A DNA stretch of 35,596 nucleotides from NCBI GenBank assembly GCA_050694275.1, contig JBOGXF010000093.1, forward strand, positions 1 to 35,596. The letters run 5' to 3'. Under the pieces are notes generated by a model. That model was not told the origin of the DNA and did not search any database. It worked only from the letters and a program-made list of their open reading frames with translations. Positions 1-8,489 of the stretch are shown here, in pieces (position 1 is the stretch's first letter; every line of letters begins with the position of its first letter). A program made the translations under genes and the position numbers. The stretch comes from JBOGXF01 sp050694275 (GTDB taxonomy: Bacteria > Actinomycetota > CADDZG01 > WHSQ01).

Positions 1-120
1 GCGCCAAAGAAGCACCTCCTGCTGTTAGATCGTGTTTGGCCCGAGAGAACTCTTGGAGACAGTTTGCGCGCTACGACACGCGACTACGCGTATTTCCGGT
101 CAACATTCTTGGGCGCCGCA

Positions 121-1311
121 CTAGACCGCGGCCCGCCGCTCTACGGAGGCCGCGAAGAAGCCGATCATCTCGGCGGCGGTGCGTTCGGGCAGCTCGAGCT
201 GGGGGGCGTGACCGCAATCCGGCCACACGACTACCCTCGCCCCCGGAAGCACCTTGGACACCTTGCGCCCGAAGCGAGGCGTGATGAGGACGTCTCCCTC
301 TCCATATATATAGAGCGCGGGGCAGCCCATCTTCGCGAGGCGCCTCCAGAAGCCGTTCTCGCCATCGGGCTGCTCGAGGTAGAGATGCCTGAGGGCCGAG
401 GAGAAGGCGAGGCGGGCGCGCGGGCTCTTCCACGTCCTCAGGAAGTCGTCGATCGCCGCCTCGTACCACGAGTCGTCGATGCGGTCGGGGTCGGCGAAAA
501 GACGCCGCAGGTCACGTCTCATCTGGCGGCGCGGGAGGCGTCCGAAGAAGAGCCCTACCTCGGGCCGGATCAGGCGCGCGAGCCACAGCGCCGGCTGGTA
601 GGAGAACGCTGTTGCCGGGCACAGACAGGCGATTGCCGAGACCCGCCCCGGATGCGACATCGCCATCTCCATCGCGATCTTGCCGCCCATCGAGTTCCCG
701 GCGACGAGAGCGCGCCGGTAATCGAGGGCGTTCAGCAGACCGACGACGCGATCTGCGAAGAAGCGGGCGTCGTAGGTGGCGACGGGCTTCGAGGACGCGC
801 CGAACCCGGGCAGGTCGATCGCGATCACCCGGTGGCGGCGGGAGAGGTGTGGAATAGCCGTCAACCACGAGGCCTTGGTCGCGCCGAGCCCGTGGAGGAG
901 GATCAGCGGCTCGGCACCCTCATCCCCGGCCGTCAGACCGGAGATGGCGACACCGCCCGCGTCGAATTGCTCAATCGAGTAACGGAGCCCACCCCTGTGG
1001 GGCCGTTCGAACAGCGGTTCGAACTCGAGCGCCCGCTCGATGCTGCCCCGCACGAACAAGCGTCTGGCGGCAAACGCCTCGATCCCGGAGAGCCTGCCGG
1101 CATCAATCGCGCCCCACGTTTTCGGGTCGGTGACGATCTCGGCGTCGGCCCGTCCCGACTGCGCACCTACCGTGCACGAGTCCCCTGCGGCGACGACATC
1201 ACGCACGGTCCTGCCGGCGCGGATGCGGTAGCGGGTGGGCGGGAGATCTGAGGCGCCGAGAAAGCGCCGGGGCAACTGCTCGATCAGCGATGCGACTCCG
1301 TTGCCGCCCAC
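121..1311 (-). CDS. SCP2-like domain fused to alpha/beta hydrolase
   Basis: 396 aa, GTG start. Residues about 25-105 resemble the C-terminal half of the SCP2 sterol-carrier fold: an ADAEIVTD strand, then DAGRLSGIEAFAARRLFVRG and an 'ERALEFEPLF' helix. Residues about 115-390 are an alpha/beta hydrolase: oxyanion-hole HGLG at 140-143, nucleophile elbow GNSMGG with Ser207, probable acid Asp340 in GEGD, and catalytic His368 in DCGHAP. No signal peptide is visible, so it is probably cytoplasmic. It is the last of three same-strand genes, about 60 bp after an acyl-CoA dehydrogenase pair. From the family and context I infer hydrolysis of an ester, thioester or C-C bond in a hydrophobic substrate presented by the SCP2 part; the substrate is unknown. 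The hydrolase assignment is firm and the SCP2 assignment is good but rests on pattern alone. Confidence 0.85.
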   Translation of the reverse strand: MGGNGVASLIEQLPRRFLGASDLPPTRYRIRAGRTVRDVVAAGDSCTVGAQSGRADAEIVTDPKTWGAIDAGRLSGIEAFAARRLFVRGSIERALEFEPLFERPHRGGLRYSIEQFDAGGVAISGLTAGDEGAEPLILLHGLGATKASWLTAIPHLSRRHRVIAIDLPGFGASSKPVATYDARFFADRVVGLLNALDYRRALVAGNSMGGKIAMEMAMSHPGRVSAIACLCPATAFSYQPALWLARLIRPEVGLFFGRLPRRQMRRDLRRLFADPDRIDDSWYEAAIDDFLRTWKSPRARLAFSSALRHLYLEQPDGENGFWRRLAKMGCPALYIYGEGDVLITPRFGRKVSKVLPGARVVVWPDCGHAPQLELPERTAAEMIGFFAASVERRAAV

Positions 1312-1371
1312 GTTTAAGACTATAAGCGGGCTTGCCGCTGACGCTCGTCTTTGGTATCGGGATCGCTCCGG

Positions 1372-2472
1372 TTACGCGAGGACGTGCGCGGCGATCTCGG
1401 ACCGGTGGGCGGAGCCGTAGCCCTCGAATGACTCGATCCATTGTGCGCGCTTGTAGAGGCGGTGCAGCGCGTGCTCCCAGGTGAAACCGATCCCGCCGTG
1501 GACCTGGATCGAGCGCTCGCACGCGTCCACCGCGGCCTCTGCCGCGGCCGCCTTCGCGGTTGCCGACGCGAGCGCCGCCTGCTCGTTTTCGGCGACGCAC
1601 CACGCCGCCCAGTACGCAAGCGACCGGGCGAGCTCGCATTCCATGTACGTGTTTGCGATCTGATGGGACACCGCCTGGTACACGCCGATCGGCTTGTCGA
1701 ACTGCCGCCGCTCTCCGGCGTGCTCCTGGGCGAGCTCGAACGCGCGCTGCGCAATTCCGACGGCCTCCAGCGCGAGGCTCGCGAGCGCGCGCCGGCGGAT
1801 GCGTTCGACCACCGCGTCGGCGTCGCCGGGCACGACCAGGACCGTGGCGGGCACAGCCTCCAGCGACAGCCGCCCGAGCCGGCGCGTCGTGTCCATCGTC
1901 GACAGAGACGTCCGTTCGACCCCTTCGCCCGCGGCCTCGATCGCCCACAGCCCGATGCCCTCGGGAGCGCGGGCGACCACCACCACCGTGTCGACGAGAC
2001 CGAGATCCGGCACGAGGGCCTTGGTTCCCGACAGCGTCCACCGCTCGCCCGCGCGCTCGGCCGTGGTCGCGACCCGTCCGGCATCCCGCAGCGCCGAAGG
2101 CCCGCCGGGTTCCGCCCATGCGAGGGTCGCGCTCGCCTCGCCGGCCGCGACCGCGGAGAGGAGATCCGGGTTCGACTCGAGCGCCGGGAGCGCGAGGGCG
2201 ACGGTCGAGAAGTACGGCCCGGGATAGAGCGCGTAGCCGAGCTCCTCGAACAGGACCGCTTCGTCGATGAAGCTCATGCCGGCCCCACCGGCGGCTTCGG
2301 GCGAGGACAGCCCGACCCAGCCGAGTTCGGCGATCTGTCGCCAGCTCTTGGGATCCCAGCCATCGTCGGAATCGGCGAGTCCGGCGACCGTCTCTAAAGG
2401 AAGCTTGTCGGCCATGAACGCGCGCGCCTGCTCCCGGAGCATCTGCTGTTCTTCGGAAAAGGCGAAGTCCAT
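1372..2472 (-). CDS. acyl-CoA dehydrogenase, shorter partner of a pair
   Basis: 366 aa, ATG start, beginning MDFAFSEEQQMLREQARAFM, the usual N-terminal helix of the family. It oxidises acyl-CoA to trans-2-enoyl-CoA using FAD. The C-terminal signature VHGGIGFTWEHALHRLYKRA near residue 325 is typical. The catalytic-Glu motif of the YEGT type is not evident; the end reads WIESFEGYGSAHRSEIAAHV instead. It starts only 4 bp after the stop of the neighbouring acyl-CoA dehydrogenase, so the two are almost certainly co-translated. In actinobacteria, adjacent unequal FadE pairs of this kind (for example FadE28-FadE29 in cholesterol side-chain oxidation) form heterotetramers. I infer the same here; the substrate could be a steroid side chain, bile-acid-like or other branched acyl-CoA. 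Confidence 0.9.
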   Translation of the reverse strand: MDFAFSEEQQMLREQARAFMADKLPLETVAGLADSDDGWDPKSWRQIAELGWVGLSSPEAAGGAGMSFIDEAVLFEELGYALYPGPYFSTVALALPALESNPDLLSAVAAGEASATLAWAEPGGPSALRDAGRVATTAERAGERWTLSGTKALVPDLGLVDTVVVVARAPEGIGLWAIEAAGEGVERTSLSTMDTTRRLGRLSLEAVPATVLVVPGDADAVVERIRRRALASLALEAVGIAQRAFELAQEHAGERRQFDKPIGVYQAVSHQIANTYMECELARSLAYWAAWCVAENEQAALASATAKAAAAEAAVDACERSIQVHGGIGFTWEHALHRLYKRAQWIESFEGYGSAHRSEIAAHVLA

Positions 2473-2476
2473 AGAG

Positions 2477-3643
2477 TCAGCGACCTCTCGGGAGGCCGAG
2501 AACGCGCTCGGACACGATGTTCCTCAGGATCTCGGAGGTTCCGGCCTCGATCGTGTTGCCGCGACTGCGGAGCTGCTGGTACTGCCAGAAGCCGTTCCAC
2601 ACGGCCTCGTCGCCGTCGAGCTGCGCGTACGAGCCAATGATCTCGAGCGCGAGCTTGCCGAGTCGCTGGTTCGACTCTGACCAATGCAGCTTGGCGATCG
2701 ATCCTTCCGGGCCGGGCACTCCGGTCTTTACCAGGGTGGTCAGCGCTCGGTAGTTCGTGAACTTGAGACTCTGCAGCTCGGTCCACTGCCGAGCGATGCG
2801 ATCACGGATCAAAGGATCGTCCGCCGCGCCGGTCTCCTTAGCGAGGGCGATGAGCTTGCGCGTCAACACCTCGAGTCGTGCGGTGAGGGCAAAGCCGAGG
2901 GTGCCGCGCTCGTGCAGCAGGGTCGTCATCGCGACGCGCCACCCGTCGTCGACTTCGCCGAGAACGCTCGAAACCGGCACCCGAACCTCGTTGAAGAAGA
3001 TCTCGTTGAACTCCGGATCCCCGGTGATCTGAACGAGCGGCCGCACCTCGACGCCGTCCGAGTGCATGTCCACGAGGAGGTAGGTAATGCCCTTGTGCTT
3101 GGGGGCGTCGGGATTGGTGCGGACCAACAGGATGCAGTAGTCGGCGATGTGTGCGAACGAGGACCACAGCTTCTGACCGGTGACGACGAAATGGTCGCCG
3201 TCCCGCTCGGCCCTCGTTCGGAGCGATCCCAGATCGGACCCCGCGCCCGGCTCGGAGAAGCCCTGACACCAGACGTCCTCGCCCGACAGGATTCGCGACA
3301 AATGCCGCTCCTTCTGCTCGTCGGTGCCGTGGGCGATGATCGTCGGCCCCCCCATGCCGAGCCCGATGATGCCGATGTGCTCGGGCGTCTCGGCGCGGGC
3401 CGCCTCCTCTAAGAAGATCGCTTGATGCGTGTACGGGGCACCGGCTCCCCCGTATTCCTTGGGCCAGGTGAGCCCGGCATAGCCGCCGTCGTGAAGCTTC
3501 TTGGCCCACTCCCTCTGGATGTCCTCTTCGGTCCGGCCCCGCCCATGGCCTCGTTCGCGCCATCCCTCGGGGAGGTTGTCCCCGATCCAGGAGCGGAGCT
3601 CCTTCCGGAAGGACGCCTCTTCGGGAGTGTCACGAAAATCCAT
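2477..3643 (-). CDS. acyl-CoA dehydrogenase, longer partner of a pair
   Basis: 388 aa. I place the start at the ATG giving MDFRDTPEEASFRKEL, which matches the family N-terminus; the reading frame stays open 32 codons further upstream but that stretch looks non-coding. Visible motifs are the FAD/substrate-binding segments CQGFSEPGAGSDLGSL and VTGQKLWSS, and the C-terminal RGNTIEAGTSEILRN followed by ERVLGLPR. The Glu in IEAGTSEI occupies the place of the catalytic base. It is first in a three-gene minus-strand group (this gene, the shorter dehydrogenase, the SCP2-hydrolase) and is divergent from the mce operon across 134 bp. The likely role is the first step of beta-oxidation on an unusual, perhaps steroid-like, acyl-CoA; the substrate is inferred from gene pairing and the mce neighbour only. 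Confidence 0.92.
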   Translation of the reverse strand: MDFRDTPEEASFRKELRSWIGDNLPEGWRERGHGRGRTEEDIQREWAKKLHDGGYAGLTWPKEYGGAGAPYTHQAIFLEEAARAETPEHIGIIGLGMGGPTIIAHGTDEQKERHLSRILSGEDVWCQGFSEPGAGSDLGSLRTRAERDGDHFVVTGQKLWSSFAHIADYCILLVRTNPDAPKHKGITYLLVDMHSDGVEVRPLVQITGDPEFNEIFFNEVRVPVSSVLGEVDDGWRVAMTTLLHERGTLGFALTARLEVLTRKLIALAKETGAADDPLIRDRIARQWTELQSLKFTNYRALTTLVKTGVPGPEGSIAKLHWSESNQRLGKLALEIIGSYAQLDGDEAVWNGFWQYQQLRSRGNTIEAGTSEILRNIVSERVLGLPRGR

Positions 3644-3742
3644 GGGCGCGCATCTTATCCACCCAAAGCGAGGCGACCCCGGCAGGAGTGGCCCGTCGCC
3701 GGGCGAATACTCTCCGTTACGGCCCAGGAAGGGGCCCAAGAA

Positions 3743-3766
3743 GTAGGCTTGCTCGCTCGCGCCTAC
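3743..3766 (+). promoter_or_regulatory. hairpin in the presumed 5' leader of the mce operon
   Basis: GTAGGC (3743-3748) and GCCTAC (3761-3766) form a perfect 6-bp stem around a 12-nt loop, ending directly before the CAGGGGGAT ribosome-binding region of the ATPase gene. It lies within the 134-bp divergent gap 3644-3777, where I see no convincing -35/-10 pair on either strand. The pairing could influence translation initiation or be incidental. Confidence 0.3.
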
Positions 3767-3777
3767 AGGGGGATGGC

Positions 3778-4674
3778 ATGCCCGAAACCGAGATCAGCGT
3801 CAAGGAACTGACCAAGTCGTTCGGACCTCAGACGGTCCTCGAGGACATCACCTTCGACGTGCCGAAGGGCGAGATCACTCTCATGCTCGGCCCGTCGGGG
3901 ACCGGCAAATCGGTCTTCCTGAAACACCTGGTCGGCCTGCTCAAGCCCGACCGCGGCGAGATCTGGATCGACGGGCGCAACGTGCCGGCGCTTCACGAGA
4001 AAGAGCTGTACGAGGTGCGCCGCAAGTTCGGGGTGCTGTTCCAGGACGGGGCGCTGTTCGGATCGATGAACATCTTCGACAACGTCGCCTTCCCCATGCG
4101 GGAGCACACCAAGAAGGGCGAGAAGGAGATCGCCGACGTCGTCAACGAGAAGCTCGCGATGGTCGGGCTCCAAGGGGCCGAGAAGAAGCTCCCCGGCGAG
4201 ATCTCAGGGGGCATGAAGAAGCGTGCCGGCCTGGCGCGCGCCCTCGTTCTCGATCCCGAGATCGTTCTGTTCGACGAGCCGGACTCCGGTCTCGACCCGG
4301 TCCGGACTGCGTTCTTGAATGAGCTCATCATCGATCTCAACCGGCAGCTCCAAGCGACGTTCATGGTCGTGACACACGACATCGCCACGGCGCGACGGGT
4401 CGCCGACTACATCGGCATGCTCTATCGGAGAAACCTCGTCAAGTTCGGACCCGCGCGCGAGATGTTCGAGTCCGACATCCCGGTCGTGAAGCAGTTCCTG
4501 GCCGGCGACACCGACGGTCCCATCGGCATGTCCGAGGAGAAGGACCAGACAAAGGTTCAATCGACCTCCGGAATGACCGCGGCCGAGGTCGCCGAGCTCG
4601 AGCGCGCTGCCGGGGCGCCGGACGAGAACACCGATGTCACCACGACGACCGCGCGCCGAAAGAAACAACCCTGA
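3778..4674 (+). CDS. mceG: Mce transporter ATPase (MceG/Mkl, MlaF family)
   Basis: 298 aa, ATG preceded by AGGGGGAT. This is the cytoplasmic ATPase that powers YrbE/Mce lipid transport. Walker A GPSGTGKS is at residues 38-45, Q-loop Gln89, an ABC signature of the MlaF type SGGMKKR at 143-149, Walker B and D-loop IVLFDEPDSGLDP at 162-174, and switch His200 in VVTHD. After about residue 250 there is a low-complexity, charged tail (rich in Glu, Thr, Lys) of about 45 residues, longer than in proteobacterial MlaF. An earlier in-frame start would add residues unlike the family. It heads the operon, with yrbE beginning 15 bp later. In mycobacteria the corresponding gene is unlinked to the mce operons, so this linkage directly supports the partnership. 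Confidence 0.95.
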   Translation: MPETEISVKELTKSFGPQTVLEDITFDVPKGEITLMLGPSGTGKSVFLKHLVGLLKPDRGEIWIDGRNVPALHEKELYEVRRKFGVLFQDGALFGSMNIFDNVAFPMREHTKKGEKEIADVVNEKLAMVGLQGAEKKLPGEISGGMKKRAGLARALVLDPEIVLFDEPDSGLDPVRTAFLNELIIDLNRQLQATFMVVTHDIATARRVADYIGMLYRRNLVKFGPAREMFESDIPVVKQFLAGDTDGPIGMSEEKDQTKVQSTSGMTAAEVAELERAAGAPDENTDVTTTTARRKKQP

Positions 4675-4688
4675 TGGTGGACACGTAG

Positions 4689-5459
4689 ATGCCTGGTTTC
4701 CGCAATGTGGTCACCGAGACGGGCAATATGTTCGCGATCACGCTCGAGGCACTGCGCATCATGTGGAAGCCTCCGTATCCGTGGCGGGAGTTCATCCGTC
4801 AGTCCTGGTTCATCGCGAGCGTGGCCATGCTTCCGGCCGTGCTCGTGTCGATCGCCTTCGGCGCAACCATTGCGCTCCAGGTAGGAAACGTTTCCCGCCA
4901 GCTCGGCGCGGAGTCGCAGACGGGAGCGGCGATGGTCCTGGCGGTGGTGCGCGAGGCGGCCCCCATCGTCGCCGCGCTCCTGATCTCGGGCGCCGGCGGC
5001 TCGGCCATGTGCGCCGACATCGGCAGCCGCAAGATCCGCGACGAGATCGCCGCGATGGAGGTGCTGGCGGTCAACCCCATCGCCACCCTCGTCGTGCCCC
5101 GGATCTGGGCCGCGGTGTTCGTGGCGATGCTCCTCGACGGGTTCGTATCGGTCGCGGGGATCGGAGGGGGGTATTTCTTCAACGTCATCATCCAGGGAGG
5201 AACGCCCGGCGCTTATCTCGCGTCGTTCAACCTGCTGGCGCAGACCGCCGACTTGTTCGTGGCGATCCTCAAGGCCGGCATCTTCGGACTTATCGCGGCC
5301 ATGGTCGCGTGCTACTTCGGCTTCTACGCGAAGGGCGGCCCCAAGGGCGTGGGTGACGCCGTCAACCGGGCCGTGGTCGTGACGTTCATGCTGATCTTCT
5401 TCGTCAACTTCGTGCTCACCGCTCTGTACTTCGCAATCGTCCCCCAGAAGTTCGGATAA
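4689..5459 (+). CDS. yrbEA: YrbE/MlaE-family permease, first copy (YrbEA)
   Basis: 256 aa integral membrane permease of the Mce transporter. Hydrophobic segments lie near residues 40-65, 75-105, 140-165, 190-215 and 225-250. The MlaE-type cytoplasmic coupling segment DEIAAMEVLAVNPI is near residue 120, where MlaE proteins contact the ATPase. The N-terminus (first 30 residues) is amphipathic, as in MlaE. Its second gene copy begins 4 bp after its stop, so the two probably form a heterodimeric permease. The SD is weak. Family membership is unambiguous; the A/B naming follows gene order. Confidence 0.93.
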   Translation: MPGFRNVVTETGNMFAITLEALRIMWKPPYPWREFIRQSWFIASVAMLPAVLVSIAFGATIALQVGNVSRQLGAESQTGAAMVLAVVREAAPIVAALLISGAGGSAMCADIGSRKIRDEIAAMEVLAVNPIATLVVPRIWAAVFVAMLLDGFVSVAGIGGGYFFNVIIQGGTPGAYLASFNLLAQTADLFVAILKAGIFGLIAAMVACYFGFYAKGGPKGVGDAVNRAVVVTFMLIFFVNFVLTALYFAIVPQKFG

Positions 5460-5463
5460 AGAG

Positions 5464-6321
5464 ATGGCGCAGGCGACCGGACAGATAAGGCGGACCTTCG
5501 CCCTCCCGGGGCGGATGGTCAACCGCGGCATCGACTCACTCGCCAACATCGGCGACCAGCTCGCGTTCATGGCGAAGTCGCTGGGCGACACGCTGTTCGC
5601 GACGCGTCACGTCGGCGAGATCGGTCGCCTGGTCTCCGAGATAACGCTCGGCTCGGGAGCTCTCATCGTCGGTGCCGGGACCGCGGGCGTCATCTTCTTC
5701 ATGGCGTTCTTCACCGGAACCCAGGTGGGCCTCGAGGGGTTCAAGGGCCTGCAGCTCATCGGGGCCGAGGCGTTCACCGGATTCGTGTCGGCCTTCGCCA
5801 ACACGCGCGAAATCACCCCTCTGATCGCGGGCGTCACCCTCGCGGCCCAGGTCGGAGCGGGGTTCACCGCCGAGCTCGGCGCCATGCGCGTCAACGAGGA
5901 GATCGACGCCCTCGAGGTCATGGCGGTACGGCCGGTCCCCTATCTCGTCTCGACCAGGATCATCGCCGCCCTGATTGCGATCACGCCGCTGTATCTGATT
6001 TCGTTGTTCGCTTCCTATATCGCAACCGAGGTCATCGTCGTCAACGTCCTCGGTCTCTCCGGGGGCACCTACGCCCATTATTTTGGGCTGTTCTTGCCGC
6101 CCATCGACGTCCTCTACTCGCTGATAAAGGCGATGGTGTTCGCGATCACCGTCGCGTTGATCCACTGCTACTACGGCTTCAACGCCAGCGGCGGACCCGC
6201 GGGCGTCGGCGTGGCCGTCGGTAAGGCCATCCGAGCGTCGATCGTGGCGGTCAACGTCATCAACCTGATGCTTTCGTCGTTCATGTGGGGTGTTTCGGAG
6301 ACGGTGCGTATCGCCGGGTGA
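5464..6321 (+). CDS. yrbEB: YrbE/MlaE-family permease, second copy (YrbEB)
   Basis: 285 aa, ATG start with AAAGAG just upstream. Second permease subunit, with about five hydrophobic segments and the same coupling motif as its neighbour, here NEEIDALEVMAVRPVPYLVS. It has an N-terminal extension of about 40 polar residues before the first hydrophobic segment. It precedes the first MCE gene by a 27-nt gap that contains a very strong ribosome-binding site. The paired yrbE arrangement followed by six mce genes is the canonical actinobacterial mce operon order. Confidence 0.93.
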   Translation: MAQATGQIRRTFALPGRMVNRGIDSLANIGDQLAFMAKSLGDTLFATRHVGEIGRLVSEITLGSGALIVGAGTAGVIFFMAFFTGTQVGLEGFKGLQLIGAEAFTGFVSAFANTREITPLIAGVTLAAQVGAGFTAELGAMRVNEEIDALEVMAVRPVPYLVSTRIIAALIAITPLYLISLFASYIATEVIVVNVLGLSGGTYAHYFGLFLPPIDVLYSLIKAMVFAITVALIHCYYGFNASGGPAGVGVAVGKAIRASIVAVNVINLMLSSFMWGVSETVRIAG

Positions 6322-6335
6322 CCGATCCCCTCGGC

Positions 6336-6342
6336 AGGAGGT
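6336..6342 (+). promoter_or_regulatory. strong ribosome-binding site deciding a non-ATG start
   Basis: AGGAGGT is a full Shine-Dalgarno match. The only codons at suitable distance in the open frame are ATC at 6349 (7 nt after AGGAGG) and ATT at 6352 (10 nt). There is no ATG, GTG or TTG between the upstream in-frame stop at 6319-6321 and a TTG at 6397. This site is the main reason for placing the mceA start upstream of the TTG. Confidence 0.75.
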
Positions 6343-6348
6343 AGCAAA

Positions 6349-7506
6349 ATCATTAGGCTGCGGCAGGCCCTTATAGGACTCATCGCTCTGGCCCTTTTGG
6401 GCGGAGCGGTCGCGGTCACGGGCATCAACCTGACCAGAGGCGGCCTCTTCACCAGCTTCACGCCCACATTCGCGGACTTCTCCAACTGCGGCCAGGGCTT
6501 GCGCGTCGGAGGGGACGTGAAGCTGCGCGGGGTACTCGTCGGCCGCATCGAAGGCATCGAGCGAATCGAGAGAAGCAACTGCCGCGTGAAGCTCGGGCTC
6601 TTCGGCTCAGATCTCGATCAGATCCCCCAGAACGTTGCTGCGCAGATCCGGGCCAAGACCGTTTTCGGCGAGAAGTGGGTGGAGCTCCTGTACCCCGACG
6701 ATCCCTCCTCCGCCCGGATCGCCGGGGGCGACGTCATCTCCCGCGATCGAACGATCGACCCCCTCGAGGTCGAAACGATCCTCAACACCGCCCTCCCGCT
6801 TCTGGACGCCATCGACCCGGAGCATCTCGCAGGAGCCCTCGAGGCGCTCGCAACCGGGTTCGTCGGCCACGAGGATGCCGCGATCGAGGCGATGGAGCGC
6901 GGCATTGAAGCGCTCCGGCCCCTCAACCGCAACAAGGGTCTGCTCGCCGAGGGCATCCGCCAGCTCGAGGAGTCGGGCGAGGTCCTCGCCGAGGTCGACG
7001 ACGATCTCCTCTCCGCATTCGACAACCTCGATCGGCTCAACCGTTTCACCTCGGCCAACTCTGATCTCGTCGAGGAGAGTCTGCGCAAGGCTCCCGAGCT
7101 GCTCGACGAGCTCACGCTCTTGTTCGAAGCACGTTTCGAGGACTTCACCAAGCTCGCCGACAAGGGCGCTACCGTCGTAGGCGTCCTGGCCGCGCGCGCC
7201 GACGACCTCGACCGTCTCTTAGACGTGCTTCCGAGGTTCAACTCGAGCTGGATCCGAAACCTCAACCACGTCTGCCGCCACCGTCAGGTGACCGACGAGC
7301 CCGGCCAGTCGGAGGGCGACCGTGTTCCCGGGCGCTGCTGGAGAGTTCACAACCTGCTGTCCGAGAGCCAGGGCGCGTACGGTCCCGGTGAGTCGCCCGA
7401 TCCCGACCGGGCCAGCGCGGCCGACTACCGGGCGGCGGGGCTCGACAAGGACACCCCGGTCGGCCGTCTCCTCTACGCACCTGCGGTGCTGGGAGGGGCG
7501 CGATGA
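6349..7506 (+). CDS. mceA: MCE-family protein 1 (MceA position)
   Basis: About 385 aa if translation begins at ATC 6349. Residues about 3-28 form a single N-terminal transmembrane anchor preceded by RLRQ; a start at TTG 6397 would delete most of it. The MCE domain follows (about 35-120: DFSNCGQGLRVGGDVKLRGVLVG, AQIRAKTVFGEKWVELL), then a long alpha-helical, Leu/Glu/Asp-rich region to about residue 295 that probably forms the tube-like helical barrel of MCE assemblies. The tail is polar and contains two Cys. Two Cys also occur in the MCE domain. It overlaps the next gene by 4 bp (ATGA). Role: one subunit of a hetero-hexameric substrate channel across the cell envelope. The start codon is the uncertain point. 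Confidence 0.88.
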   Translation: MIRLRQALIGLIALALLGGAVAVTGINLTRGGLFTSFTPTFADFSNCGQGLRVGGDVKLRGVLVGRIEGIERIERSNCRVKLGLFGSDLDQIPQNVAAQIRAKTVFGEKWVELLYPDDPSSARIAGGDVISRDRTIDPLEVETILNTALPLLDAIDPEHLAGALEALATGFVGHEDAAIEAMERGIEALRPLNRNKGLLAEGIRQLEESGEVLAEVDDDLLSAFDNLDRLNRFTSANSDLVEESLRKAPELLDELTLLFEARFEDFTKLADKGATVVGVLAARADDLDRLLDVLPRFNSSWIRNLNHVCRHRQVTDEPGQSEGDRVPGRCWRVHNLLSESQGAYGPGESPDPDRASAADYRAAGLDKDTPVGRLLYAPAVLGGAR

Positions 7507-8489
7507 GGGCGACCTCGATCAAGCTCTCCGTTTTCACCGCCTTCACGATCATCGTGACCTACTGGCTGGCCGCGGTGATCGGAAACTTCTCGCTGTTCGC
7601 TGATACCTACTCGGTCAAAGCGCTGTTCACCGACGCGACGGGAATTCTGAACGGCGATCTCGTCAAGATCGCCGGAGTCGATGTGGGCAAGGTCACCGGA
7701 TTCGAGGTCGAGAACGGCCTCGCGGTCGTGTCGATGGAAATCGAGGGTGAGGTAGAGCTGCCCGAGAACGTCATCGTCGACATCAAGTTCCGCAACCTCT
7801 TGGGGCAGCGCCTGATCAACCTCGTCCGCCCCCAGGATCCATCCGAAGAACCTCTCGAACCCGACGCGGTCATCCCGGTGACGCAGACGCGCTCGGCTCT
7901 CGATCTGTCCGTCGTGTTCAACAACCTGCGGCCGCTGATCCAGACCACGAATCCGGAGGATATAAACGCGGTCGCCGAAGCGGTCCTTGAGGTCTTCGAG
8001 GGGCGCGAGAAGCAGTTTGCCGAAACGCTTGGGAACATCGGCAGCCTGACGCAGACACTGGCGGACCGCGACCAGCGGCTCGCCCGGCTCGTGACCGACC
8101 TCGACGATCTCACCGCGGTCCTCAACCGGCAGTCGGGATCGATCAGCCAGGGCCTGAGCCGCTTCACCGAGTTCATGGAGTCGCTCGCCGAAGTCACGCC
8201 CCGTATCGAGCGGGTGGTCGATCAGCTCGAGGGCGCCTCGACCAAGTTCGGAGGTCTGCTCGAGCGCAACCGCGCGAACCTCGACCAGGAGCTCGACGAC
8301 CTGGCGGTGCTCCTCCAGATCATCGAGGACAATCTCGGCCCCCTCGACCGAGTGGCTAAGAACCTCAAGGAGGTCCTCCTCGCGACCGCTCGCAGCCAGG
8401 GATACGGCAAGTGGTGGAACCTCTACGTCGTCAACTTCTGCCTCGAGCAGGCACCCAACGCGCCGGCACCGCTGGGGTGCGAGCGATGA
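7503..8489 (+). CDS. mceB: MCE-family protein 2 (MceB position)
   Basis: 328 aa, ATG overlapping the previous stop. N-terminal transmembrane segment at about 8-32, then an MCE domain with the hallmark FTDATGILNGDLVKIAGVDV and FRNLLGQRLINL. A coiled-coil-like helical region spans about 130-295, rich in Leu, Asp and Arg. It ends with a short segment containing FCLEQAPNAPAPLGC with two Cys, a pattern also seen at the end of the third MCE protein. It is the most typical of the six and fits MceB in size and position. Confidence 0.93.
   Translation: MRATSIKLSVFTAFTIIVTYWLAAVIGNFSLFADTYSVKALFTDATGILNGDLVKIAGVDVGKVTGFEVENGLAVVSMEIEGEVELPENVIVDIKFRNLLGQRLINLVRPQDPSEEPLEPDAVIPVTQTRSALDLSVVFNNLRPLIQTTNPEDINAVAEAVLEVFEGREKQFAETLGNIGSLTQTLADRDQRLARLVTDLDDLTAVLNRQSGSISQGLSRFTEFMESLAEVTPRIERVVDQLEGASTKFGGLLERNRANLDQELDDLAVLLQIIEDNLGPLDRVAKNLKEVLLATARSQGYGKWWNLYVVNFCLEQAPNAPAPLGCER

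Noticed and set aside
1..120. Possible gene end, RNA gene or terminator at the window's left edge
   Set aside because: Only a weak hairpin (CCGAGAG/CTCTTGG near 41-56) is visible; no tRNA fold or coding signal.
64..1251. Long open frame on the plus strand opposite the hydrolase gene
   Set aside because: It is the antisense shadow of a clear alpha/beta hydrolase; its translation is Arg/Gly/Pro-rich with no family motif.
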